DNA of 64,000 nucleotides from positions 1-64,000 of the forward strand of contig CALFMP010000022.1 of assembly GCA_937879965.1 (NCBI GenBank). Reading direction: 5' to 3'. The stretch's first letter is position 1. Each line of letters starts with the position of its first letter. The notes beneath the pieces were generated by a model. It did no database searches and was not told the origin of the DNA. It was given only the letters and a program-made list of their open reading frames with translations. Position numbers and translations under genes: made by a program. The DNA is from QKMZ01 sp012965515 (GTDB lineage: Bacteria; Cyanobacteriota; Vampirovibrionia; Obscuribacterales; Obscuribacteraceae). This document shows, piece after piece, positions 8,731 to 17,234 of this stretch.

Positions 8731-10665
8731 TTAATCGGCTTTCGAAGATTGTGCCTCAGTCTTCTGCAATTCTCCGATTTCGGGAGCCAGTTCTGCTGCT
8801 TCTTCGCGCCTGCCCAATCCGAGCAGTAAATCCTGAGCGTGCATAAGGTCCGATATGGCTCGCCTGTGCTTGCCGGTTTGTGCAAGTAGACGTCCGCGTC
8901 TCAAAAATGGTTCTGGATCGGAACCATCAAGACGAATTGCTTCGCCCAGCTCTCGCATTTCTCCATCCAGATTTCCTCTCGACCCGTAAATCTGAGCCTT
9001 GCCGAGGTGAGCGCCTTTCAGCCAGGGATTCAAGCGAATTGCCTCTTCGAGATCTGAGAGTGCATCTTCCGTCTTTCCTAGCTTCAATTTCAAATGACCG
9101 CGCTGCATAATCGCAACTGCGTTGTACTTATCCTGTTCTATTGCTCTGTTGTAATCCTTCATTGCCTCTTTGTGCTTATTCAAATCAGCAAACGCATTGC
9201 CGCGAAGGACGTAAATTTCCTTATCATCGGGGTTTTCAGCCGCCCAAATATTGTAGTCGTCGAGGGCTTGCTTTGGTTTTCCCAATTCGTGCAAAACTTG
9301 ACCACGTCGCAAGTGCACCACCTTTAGTGCCGGATTTACTTTGACGGCGCGATCGTAGTTCTTTCTTGCTTCTTCCAAATCACCCATTTTGTGCAGAGTC
9401 AAAGCTTTGTTGTAATAGCCATTAAACGTCTTGGGATCAAGCTTCAGCGCTGCGTCAAAACTTGAGATTGCATTCTCGTAATCTCCCATTTCATCTAGAA
9501 CCATTCCGCGCCGATTGTAATTCTCAGCTTCCATGGGTGCGTATTTGATTGCAGTTTCAAAATCCGCAAGTGCTTGCTGATAGTCCCTTTGCGAGCCTGT
9601 TCCAAACACCATTGCTCGCAGCGAATAAGCTCTCCAATATTTGGGGTCGATGCTCAATGCCTGGTTGAAATCTTTCAAGGCTAAATCGAAATAGTTTTTG
9701 TGATAAAACGCCATGCCGCGGTCGGTGAGTATACGAACATCGCCATCTTTTCGAGTCAGAGCTTTTGCCAAATCAGCAAGCGCCAGATCGTATTCACCCA
9801 TGCGAATATGCGCCAAACCTCGCATGTGATAAGGAACCGCAGACTTGGGATCGGAGTCGACACATATGTTGTAGTCGATAACTGCTTTGTCGTATTGACA
9901 CAAATTGACGTATGCACTTGCTCTTTCGAAGTAAGCAACAAGAAATTTCGGGCTAAGTGAAATCGACTTGCTGAGCGACTCTACGGCACGCTCATATTCA
10001 CACATGTCGTTGAACAGCAGTCCTTTTTGATAGTGCGCTTGATGATACTTAGCGTCCATTGAAAGGACCTTTTCAAAGTCCAACAAAGCTCTATCGAGTT
10101 GATTGTTCAATCTGTACGCAATGCCGCGACTCTGGTAAGCCTCGATGGATTTTTCATTTGCAGACACTGCTTTGTTCAGATCATCGATTGCCTTGTCCAG
10201 CTCTCGCGTCATGATGTACGCAGCGCCGCGATCTAAATAGATATGATAGGCGGGAAATTCGTCCGGTTTGTGTGCGAGTGCTTGCGAGTAATCGCGAATC
10301 GCCAGGTCGTAGTCACCTTTTTCGGCGTATGCGTCCGCGCGCGCCATAAATACGCGAAAATTCTTGTCGTCCAGGGTGATGTATTTGCTTAAGTCATTGA
10401 GCGCAAGATCGAAATTGCGCGCCTTGAAATGCGAAAGACCACGACCCTTCCAGCAACTTGCATTCTCGGGGTCGCTTTTGATCGCTTCTGAAAATTCCTC
10501 GACTGCGCCGTCATACTGCCCGAAGAGGTAGAAAAACCACCCCTTGGCTTGATGAATCATGCCCCCTAGTCCCAAATCGACACCTTTTCGAAGCGCTAGA
10601 AATCTTATCCCGGCATTGATCATAATTATAGGGTCTTTGCCCGCTGAGACCTTCGCTGCAAGCAC
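8731..10665 (-). CDS. TPR-repeat protein (about 17 repeats)
   Basis: 644 residues made almost wholly of 34-residue TPR units from about residue 30 to 620. Typical cores include YDLAIRDYSQAL, YERAVESLSKSI, YENAISSFDAALKLDP and NPWLKGAHLGKA. No signal peptide or membrane helix is apparent, so it is probably a cytoplasmic protein-interaction superhelix. The start is GTG 10665, with AAAGG about 11 nt upstream; an in-frame stop lies shortly before it. An ATG at 10623 would shorten it by 14 residues. No partner can be named from sequence; the neighbouring divergent AAA ATPase is a possible one. Confidence 0.88.
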   Translation of the reverse strand: MLAAKVSAGKDPIIMINAGIRFLALRKGVDLGLGGMIHQAKGWFFYLFGQYDGAVEEFSEAIKSDPENASCWKGRGLSHFKARNFDLALNDLSKYITLDDKNFRVFMARADAYAEKGDYDLAIRDYSQALAHKPDEFPAYHIYLDRGAAYIMTRELDKAIDDLNKAVSANEKSIEAYQSRGIAYRLNNQLDRALLDFEKVLSMDAKYHQAHYQKGLLFNDMCEYERAVESLSKSISLSPKFLVAYFERASAYVNLCQYDKAVIDYNICVDSDPKSAVPYHMRGLAHIRMGEYDLALADLAKALTRKDGDVRILTDRGMAFYHKNYFDLALKDFNQALSIDPKYWRAYSLRAMVFGTGSQRDYQQALADFETAIKYAPMEAENYNRRGMVLDEMGDYENAISSFDAALKLDPKTFNGYYNKALTLHKMGDLEEARKNYDRAVKVNPALKVVHLRRGQVLHELGKPKQALDDYNIWAAENPDDKEIYVLRGNAFADLNKHKEAMKDYNRAIEQDKYNAVAIMQRGHLKLKLGKTEDALSDLEEAIRLNPWLKGAHLGKAQIYGSRGNLDGEMRELGEAIRLDGSDPEPFLRRGRLLAQTGKHRRAISDLMHAQDLLLGLGRREEAAELAPEIGELQKTEAQSSKAD

Positions 10666-10761
10666 AGACGAATCGACCTTTTGCGCTAATTAAGAAAAGC
10701 AGTGCATCCTTTCGTTCTAGCAACTTTCGGCCTTGTAATGGAATGCATATACATTTCATTT

Positions 10762-10790
10762 TTGGCTGGACCACATAGCGATTCTAAATT
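10762..10790 (+). promoter_or_regulatory. Promoter for the AAA ATPase gene
   Basis: TTGGCT (10762-10767), a 17-nt spacer and TAAATT (10785-10790), about 40 nt before the ATG at 10830. Match by eye only. Confidence 0.4.
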
Positions 10791-10829
10791 TCAGGGGCGC
10801 GCAGGCGCTCCCACACTGGAGGACTAAGG

Positions 10830-12254
10830 ATGACTTTCTCTGGTTTCAACATGAAAGATCTGGTACCGGGCAATCTCATGCCGAAAGATTTGAGAACCAA
10901 GATCTGTGAGCATATGGGTAAGGATCCAGCCACACTCTCTATCGTCACCGAGCAGTTCGAAAGATACAATCAGGCAAATCTGCAAATTGCCCTGGACGAA
11001 TTGACCACCAAGAACGGTCGCAGCACTTCTATCCTGGGTATTCAGGGCGGATTTCTGAATAATTTGACCGGCACCTCGCTGGCGGATTTGGTTGCATCCC
11101 AGTCAGTAGCGAGCTTTGTCGGCTTGGGTGGAGCCAAGGAAGGTACCGTTCAATATCTAAACATGGAACTCGACAGTGGGCGCAAACTGGCTTGCGTTCA
11201 GGGCGGTCTCTATCTCATCAATGGAAGCCCAAAACTTGCTCTACTCTTGCGCCAGGGTTCGATGATGGATTTTGCCAATGCATCACCGATTGTCATCGAC
11301 GTGATGTCGGAAAACCGAGAATCGGCCGAGAAGTTCATCAAAGACATTCAACGGCACATGGGCAAGAACAATGTCTATCGTGGAAAAATGCTTTCCGTAA
11401 GTGACGGCGCTGCACCGTCTGCCGGAATGGGTGGTGCGGGTACTTTGAAGTTTCACCAGGTTCCGACTATTACGCGCGAACAGATAATTCTTCCCGAAGG
11501 GCTTTTGAAACGCATCGAGAAGCAAACGGTAGAAGTCGGGCAATACAGCGAAGCGCTCAGGAATGCAGGTCGTAAGTTGAAGCGCGGTATTCTTCTGCAC
11601 GGCAAACCAGGTACAGGCAAGACCATGACTGCGATGTATCTCGCTTCGGCTATGAAGGAGCGTACAGTTTTGCTGGTCACCGGTCGCGGGCAAGGCATGA
11701 TTTCGAGAACTGCCTTCTTTGCACGCTGGCTCGCTCCGTCGATGGTAGTTATTGAAGATGTGGATCTAATCGCTGAAGACAGATCCACACGTAATGACTG
11801 TAATGAGCACATACTCCTTGAACTCATGAACGAGATGGACGGTTTGTCTGATGATGTTGATGTCCTTTTTGTTCTCACCACCAACCGCCCGGAAATTTTG
11901 GAGCCTGCATTGGCCGCTCGTCCTGGGCGAATTGACCAGGCCTACGAAGTTCCATTGCCCGATGCTGAGTGTCGCAAGCGACTTTTCGATGTTTACTCCA
12001 AAGGCTTGACGGTTAAGGTCGAAAACATGGAGGTGTTTATCAAACGGACTGCCGGAGCAAGTGGTGCTTTCATCGGCGAACTGATGCGTAAAGCTGCACT
12101 TTTTGCGGCGCCTGACGGTGATCCGATTGTCGTCCGAGACAGACATTTGGATGAAGCTATGCACGAAATGGTAGTCGCTGGAGGAAGTCTAACCAAGAGC
12201 CTTTTGGGCTCCAAAGACATCGGTTTTGTTCCCAGTGAACTTACAGGCAGATAG
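10830..12254 (+). CDS. AAA-family ATPase with novel N-terminal domain
   Basis: 474 residues. The C-terminal half is a classical AAA module: Walker A HGKPGTGKT near 256-264, Walker B VVIEDVDLI near 305, sensor 1 VLTTNRPEI near 346-354, arginine-finger region ARPGRIDQAYEVPLPD near 361-376, and a small lid domain. It resembles Cdc48/Bcs1-type enzymes that remodel or unfold proteins. The first 220 residues match no family I recognise and probably bind the substrate. The ATG at 10830 has GGAGGACTAAGG upstream. There is no signal peptide, and the single copy suggests a homo-oligomer. It is convergent with the kinase gene. Confidence 0.88.
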   Translation: MTFSGFNMKDLVPGNLMPKDLRTKICEHMGKDPATLSIVTEQFERYNQANLQIALDELTTKNGRSTSILGIQGGFLNNLTGTSLADLVASQSVASFVGLGGAKEGTVQYLNMELDSGRKLACVQGGLYLINGSPKLALLLRQGSMMDFANASPIVIDVMSENRESAEKFIKDIQRHMGKNNVYRGKMLSVSDGAAPSAGMGGAGTLKFHQVPTITREQIILPEGLLKRIEKQTVEVGQYSEALRNAGRKLKRGILLHGKPGTGKTMTAMYLASAMKERTVLLVTGRGQGMISRTAFFARWLAPSMVVIEDVDLIAEDRSTRNDCNEHILLELMNEMDGLSDDVDVLFVLTTNRPEILEPALAARPGRIDQAYEVPLPDAECRKRLFDVYSKGLTVKVENMEVFIKRTAGASGAFIGELMRKAALFAAPDGDPIVVRDRHLDEAMHEMVVAGGSLTKSLLGSKDIGFVPSELTGR

Positions 12255-12309
12255 CTTTTCGACTGGGAGAAATCAGCCGAACACAGGTTCTATATCTGTA
12301 AATTGCCGC

Positions 12310-14859
12310 TTAGCCGCGGCCCCGTTTGTCCGCGCATTCAGCTTTGTATCTTTGCCAGCGACGAACTGCAGGGTTTGTTTCGCCTAGTTTCTGCGTGCCG
12401 ATCTTAATCGCTTCGGCAAACAACTGTTCTGCGCCACCAAAACGTTCTTGCTTCATGTTCAAAATAGCCAGAGAGGCTTTCATTTGAGCCATGTCGAGGC
12501 TCTTCTCACCACCATTTTGGATAGTGATGCGAATCGCCTCATTGAAGCGTGATTCTGCATTATCTAGGTCATCTTGAGCATAGAGGACGGTGGCTAGGGC
12601 AAGATTGATTTTTCCAATTTGCGGATGGTCAGGAGGAAAAACTTTGGCGCCCAAACTGAGAGCCTGTTCGTACATGCCTTGAATTTTCCGGAGCTGATCC
12701 TTCTTGGTACCAGCCGCCATTTGCTCAGCACGCGCGAGATCCGTGAGAACTGCCACATAATCGCGATCTTCTTTGCCCGAATTGGACTCGATCAACTTCT
12801 GAGCCTGTTGCAATTTTGCAATCGCGTCCTTGAAGTTTCTCCTCTGGATCGAAATCGAGGCCAGACCTTGCAACGAGTCAGCAGCATCTTCTTTGTCACT
12901 GCCGGTCATCTGCATGCGAATATCCAGTGCCGTTTTGAAACACGTTTCTGCGGCATTGTTATCGCCGGAATTGAGTCGCAATTCGCCAAGGTCTTGTTGA
13001 ACGCGAGCGTATTCTTTGCCCTTCGTTTGCTTTAGATTTTTCAGGATCAGAGCTGCATGATTCAGGCAGGCTTCAGCTTCTTTGTAGTCGTCGTTGGCAA
13101 CTTGTGCTTCACCCAAATTGATCCAGCTCTCCAATTTGCGCTTGTCTGTTTCGGCAAAGCTGCGAGCCATATCGTTTGCTTTTTTGAGCTCTTTGACAGC
13201 GCTGGCATAGCGTCCTTCGGAGTAATGCGATAGCCCGCTGGATGTGAAATCTTCATAGGTCTTCGGGTTAGCGACGATATGCGGCTCCGATGGTTTACCA
13301 CTATGTCCCGTCTGGCTGAAGATGAAGCCACCGACGCCCAGTACCAAAACTGCCGCACCCGCAGCTACAAGGCGCATATCCAGTCCTGACTTTTCTGGAG
13401 CGGCAGGCTGCGAATATGTGATTACAAGCTGGTTGTTCGAGACAACACCGGAGTCGATATTGCGAACTTGATCTGCAGGAACGGTTGGACCGCTGATTGA
13501 AATGCTGCCGGTAACATTGCCGGCTGGTTCAGCGGCTCCTTGGGGAATTTGATGCGGAGCAGTAACCCATGTAGCCGGAATTTCCACTTCCGGAACCGAG
13601 CCAGCAGGTGGCACAATCTGTGCTGATGTTTTACCCAATGCTGCTTCTTGCGCTGCCGCGGCCCTCTGCACTGCAGCTTCGGCTGCGGCATGAGCATTCT
13701 TCTGATCAAGTTGTTGATCGACAGGAGTCTCCATTCCCGTCGATGTTGTTTGGGATGGATTTGGTGTATTCAAACCAACAGAGCGATAGGTGCCGCTGGG
13801 AAAAGCCATTAATGCCGGGTCTGATGCTGTAAAGTTGCCGGATCGCAAGAAGGCAGGACCGAGCGGACCGAGAGCCAGCTCTTCTGCACACTGTTCCAAA
13901 TCCGCTCTCAAATCGTTCATCGATGCATAGCGTTCTTCCGGATCTTTTGCCAGTGCTTTCATGATGATCTGCTCCAGCCGCTCAGGAATTTCAGCTTCTG
14001 GCGCTGTCACTGAAAACGGCGGGATGGTTTCGTTGACATGCTTGTACATGCATTCGAGAACATCTTTTCCCGTGACAGGACAAATACCTGCCAAGCTTCT
14101 GTACATGACGCATCCGAGCGAATAGATGTCCGAGCGCGCATCCATAGATTTGCCGCGGAATTGCTCAGGGCTCATATAAAGTGGGCTGCCAAAGACCTCG
14201 CCTGTTCTCGTCAAATTGTCGGTTTCACCGTCAACTGAGGAGAGAACTTTGGCAATTCCGAAGTCGAGGACTTTGACAAAATCCGGTTGCCCATCAAGCT
14301 CGATAAGCATGATGTTGGATGGTTTCAAATCCCTGTGCACGATGCCCTTTTGATGTGCGTGACCGAGGGCGGCACATACTTGCAAGAATATTCCAATCGC
14401 TCTTGGAATAGGGATTTGGCGTGTTTCTTCAAGAACGCGGCCGAAATTTACGCCTTCCAAAAAGTCCATGACCAGATAAGGCTGGTTGCTTGGAGATATA
14501 CCGAAATCAAAAACTGTGAGGATGTTCGGGTGATTGAGCTGACTGGTGGCGCGTGCTTCCTGGGTAAATCGCTTCAAGGTCATTGAATTGGCACTGAGCT
14601 GTGCCAAAACCATCTTGATCGCGACTTGACGGTGCATGAGCTGGTGCCTGGCTTTGTAGACGGCTCCCATGCCTCCTGCACCGATTTTTTCAAGAATCTC
14701 GTACTTGTTCTCCAGAATAGTGCCGACCAAATCCTCGTCCGGTACCGTCATGAGCGGCATATTGTCGTCAGGGCAAACAGTCATATCGCCTTGAAAACGG
14801 CGACCACAGGCTGTACAAGTTTTGCTGCTCCCCGTGGATTGGGGATTATTGACGGACAT
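12310..14859 (-). CDS. Hanks-type Ser/Thr protein kinase with zinc-ribbon head and TPR tail
   Basis: 849 residues. A short zinc-ribbon-like head carries C15, C18 and C29. The kinase domain spans about 53-330: Gly loop GAGGMG at 60-65, catalytic Lys82, HRDLKPSN with D177 and N182, DFG at 199-201, and activation segment ending SPLYMSPEQ. All key residues are intact, so it should be active. A Pro/Ala linker is followed by one membrane helix (about 495-515, VAAGAAVLVLGVGGFIFS). Four or five KLC-like TPR units follow (about 545-840), predicted to lie outside the membrane. TPR-bearing PknB-like receptors of this design occur in several bacterial groups. The start ATG 14859 has GGAGGGTC upstream. 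Substrates are unknown. Confidence 0.93.
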   Translation of the reverse strand: MSVNNPQSTGSSKTCTACGRRFQGDMTVCPDDNMPLMTVPDEDLVGTILENKYEILEKIGAGGMGAVYKARHQLMHRQVAIKMVLAQLSANSMTLKRFTQEARATSQLNHPNILTVFDFGISPSNQPYLVMDFLEGVNFGRVLEETRQIPIPRAIGIFLQVCAALGHAHQKGIVHRDLKPSNIMLIELDGQPDFVKVLDFGIAKVLSSVDGETDNLTRTGEVFGSPLYMSPEQFRGKSMDARSDIYSLGCVMYRSLAGICPVTGKDVLECMYKHVNETIPPFSVTAPEAEIPERLEQIIMKALAKDPEERYASMNDLRADLEQCAEELALGPLGPAFLRSGNFTASDPALMAFPSGTYRSVGLNTPNPSQTTSTGMETPVDQQLDQKNAHAAAEAAVQRAAAAQEAALGKTSAQIVPPAGSVPEVEIPATWVTAPHQIPQGAAEPAGNVTGSISISGPTVPADQVRNIDSGVVSNNQLVITYSQPAAPEKSGLDMRLVAAGAAVLVLGVGGFIFSQTGHSGKPSEPHIVANPKTYEDFTSSGLSHYSEGRYASAVKELKKANDMARSFAETDKRKLESWINLGEAQVANDDYKEAEACLNHAALILKNLKQTKGKEYARVQQDLGELRLNSGDNNAAETCFKTALDIRMQMTGSDKEDAADSLQGLASISIQRRNFKDAIAKLQQAQKLIESNSGKEDRDYVAVLTDLARAEQMAAGTKKDQLRKIQGMYEQALSLGAKVFPPDHPQIGKINLALATVLYAQDDLDNAESRFNEAIRITIQNGGEKSLDMAQMKASLAILNMKQERFGGAEQLFAEAIKIGTQKLGETNPAVRRWQRYKAECADKRGRG

Positions 14860-15202
14860 TCAGACCCTCCACTATGTCCTAGTTTACAGCCACATCGATG
14901 ATGACAACGGGTTTTCGAGGCTCAAACCATCGATTTGACTTTCGTCAGTCTGCCAAATTCGTCTTTGCAACGCCGGTATGAGCCTAGTTTTCAATCCTAA
15001 CAAAAGCGCGAATGTACGGCGGTTACTTTACGCAACGCAATTAGATATATACAGACTGGCATTTGAATCCCTTTTCAAGAAATGTCGAAAGGGAATAGAA
15101 GTCATGGGCACACCTTTGGTCTTATCTTATGTAGTATTAGCTTATTAATATGGAATCTCTTTACTTGACGCTTAAAGACCCCGATTCCGGAGATGGTTCT
15201 AG
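14860..15202. other. Intergenic region between kinase and lipoprotein genes
   Basis: A 343-bp divergent control region. It holds an imperfect hairpin TCCCTTT (15068-15074)/AAAGGGA (15088-15094) and AT-rich stretches near 15045 and 15130-15155 that could supply -10 elements. No convincing -35/-10 pair and no small gene were found. Confidence 0.5.
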
Positions 15203-16075
15203 ATGAAAAAATTGCCTGGGCAGGTTTGCGGATTATTGGTCATCGCAATTTTTTCCACAACTCTTCTAACCAGCTGCGCTGACAGCGGAGAAAGAACCGT
15301 CACCACCAGAGAAGACTATTTCGAGACACCGAAGGCTCCCGTTCGCTTTTCTCCATTCCACCCATTTTCGGAGGCGGAAGGTGAAGGCTGGAAAGCGGAA
15401 GAATTCACCAACAAAATGCCCTTTAAAAAGCCGCCTGCCGGTGAAGACTCCAAAGTAGAGTCAATCAATGTGCTAACGAGCGGTTGGACAAAAGGAGGTC
15501 TGCGGTTTCACACCCAGCCCAGAGGCAATTTTAGCGATGCACCCAACATGACTTATCCGGAAACCAATGACAATGGGAATCTTGGTGGCGAGTCAACCGG
15601 TTTTGTCTATCTCTATTACAAGTACGAGCCGGAAATTTTGTACGCAGGCGATCTTAATAAGTGCTGTTACGGCTCGATGGCAACAGGGTTGATGGACCCG
15701 AAAGCGAAAGATCCAATCATCTTCAAAAATCACGTCGTAGAAAACGACACCATTGGACGCGAGTGGCATTACTCGGGCAGGGAGCCATTTGCCGAGTGGA
15801 AGAAGAAATTTCCGGTCGTTGCCGTCGAGGGTAAAACACTTCGCTGGATCGACTGTTTGGGCGGTCCCGGAGGTTCGCTTGGAGCCGGTTGGGAAGGGAA
15901 AAAAGTTTACCTGATGATTTATGCCGGAGTGGACAAATGCATCACTCATGCAAAAATCTTCCGCCTCGATTATCCGGAAGGTAAGAAACCGACGATGACA
16001 GAAGTGCCAAGTATGGAAGCGCTTTTGAAGGAAACGACGTCCGTGACTTACTCTGCGGATAAGACTTCCTTCTAG
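15203..16075 (+). CDS. Putative lipoprotein of unknown function
   Basis: 290 residues with a type II signal peptide: KK near the N-terminus, a hydrophobic stretch and the lipobox LTSC with Cys25. The mature part is polar and rich in Gly, Lys and aromatic residues (e.g. FVYLYYKYEPE, KVYLMIYAGVDKC) and contains several cysteines. It resembles a beta-rich extracytoplasmic domain but matches no family I can name. The ATG at 15203 has GGAGATGG upstream. The DNMT2-like gene begins 19 nt downstream on the same strand. Confidence 0.78.
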   Translation: MKKLPGQVCGLLVIAIFSTTLLTSCADSGERTVTTREDYFETPKAPVRFSPFHPFSEAEGEGWKAEEFTNKMPFKKPPAGEDSKVESINVLTSGWTKGGLRFHTQPRGNFSDAPNMTYPETNDNGNLGGESTGFVYLYYKYEPEILYAGDLNKCCYGSMATGLMDPKAKDPIIFKNHVVENDTIGREWHYSGREPFAEWKKKFPVVAVEGKTLRWIDCLGGPGGSLGAGWEGKKVYLMIYAGVDKCITHAKIFRLDYPEGKKPTMTEVPSMEALLKETTSVTYSADKTSF

Positions 16076-16094
16076 CTGGCGAAAACCCAAGAGT

Positions 16095-16979
16095 ATGATC
16101 AAAGCGCTAGAGTTGTTCTCCGGCATTGGCGCATTTGCCGAAGCCTCTGAAAAGCGAGGCATAGAAGTTGTCGCGGCTTTTGATCAGGACCCTAGAGCAA
16201 ATCAAACCTACCAACTCAATCATGGGTTGAAGCCAATTTCGCGCAATTTGGATACCATTGCGTCGGCGGAGTTGCCTGAGGCAGATCTGTGGTGGATGAG
16301 CCCGCCATGCCAGCCTTACTCGGTCAGAGGCTATCAGAAAGGGCTGGGCGATCCGCGCTCGAGATCGTTGGTTAACCTATTGGGACATTTGAAGAAACAC
16401 CAACCGAAGGTATTGATGTTGGAAAATGTGTGCGGATTCAAAGATTCTGATGCGCACATTCTGTTGGACAAAACTCTTGAGGGGATGGGCTACAAAAGCC
16501 GCATTGTGGAGCTCTCTCCGACAGACTTCGGCATTCGAATGCGCCGCCCTCGCCTTTACTTCGTCGCCACCGCCGATGGTGTGACGTTTCAGGCGCCGGC
16601 AGTTCAGAATCAACCGCTGATGAATTTGCGAGGCTTTGTTCGTGAGGTTTACCCAGACGATCTGATCGTCGCGCAGAAGGACTTCGAGCGATATTCACCT
16701 TCGCTGCACATCATTAATCCGGCTGATGAGAACGCGTATGCAATTTGTTTTACGAGTGGATACTGGAAGAGTTTCAAATCAAGTGGGACTTTCATAGAGA
16801 TTGAAAAAGGGAAGATCAGGCGTTTTTCACCGGAAGAGATTGTTACATTGATGGGATTTGCGCCCGGCTTTGAGTTTCCGAAAGATCTGACAACGCAGGC
16901 AAAGCTGAAACTTGCCGGTAATACTGTCGATGTCCGTGCTATCGACTATCTTTTGAGCGGCATTTCCTTTTTCAATTAA
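16095..16979 (+). CDS. Cytosine-C5 methyltransferase of DNMT2 (tRNA-Asp MTase) type
   Basis: 294 residues. C5-methyltransferase motifs: I LELFSGIGAF (5-14), IV SPPCQPYS (69-76) with catalytic Cys72, VI ENV (110-112), VIII RMRRPRLYFVA (148-158) and X LKLAGNTVDV (271-280). Features known from DNMT2/TRDMT1 rather than restriction enzymes are present: the CFT motif (218-220) inside AICFTSGYW, and a C-terminal FSPEEIVTLMGF block like that of eukaryotic DNMT2. It has the compact size of that family and no recognisable target-recognition insert. DNMT2 methylates C38 of tRNA-Asp, or tRNA-Glu in Geobacter. A DNA-modifying orphan MTase is the alternative. No restriction enzyme gene lies nearby. Confidence 0.85.
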   Translation: MIKALELFSGIGAFAEASEKRGIEVVAAFDQDPRANQTYQLNHGLKPISRNLDTIASAELPEADLWWMSPPCQPYSVRGYQKGLGDPRSRSLVNLLGHLKKHQPKVLMLENVCGFKDSDAHILLDKTLEGMGYKSRIVELSPTDFGIRMRRPRLYFVATADGVTFQAPAVQNQPLMNLRGFVREVYPDDLIVAQKDFERYSPSLHIINPADENAYAICFTSGYWKSFKSSGTFIEIEKGKIRRFSPEEIVTLMGFAPGFEFPKDLTTQAKLKLAGNTVDVRAIDYLLSGISFFN

Positions 16980-17234
16980 GACACTACCGACGGTGTCATA
17001 TTTCGAGATGGCTTGTCCAATTGAAAACAAGCTTGACGGACTGTGGCAGTTTCATTAACTGGCTCGGCACGCCTGGTGTTCCTTTCCTCTTCGTAACCCG
17101 TATGGGGGATTTGGGAAAAAAAGCATTTAGATAGAGAATAGGAAGGGTACAAACAATTAGAGAGACTGCTGGCGGCGGTCCTGTTGTGAATTGAGGTTTT
17201 GTACCTCCCTAGCGCTGTTTTAAGGGGAACCCGA

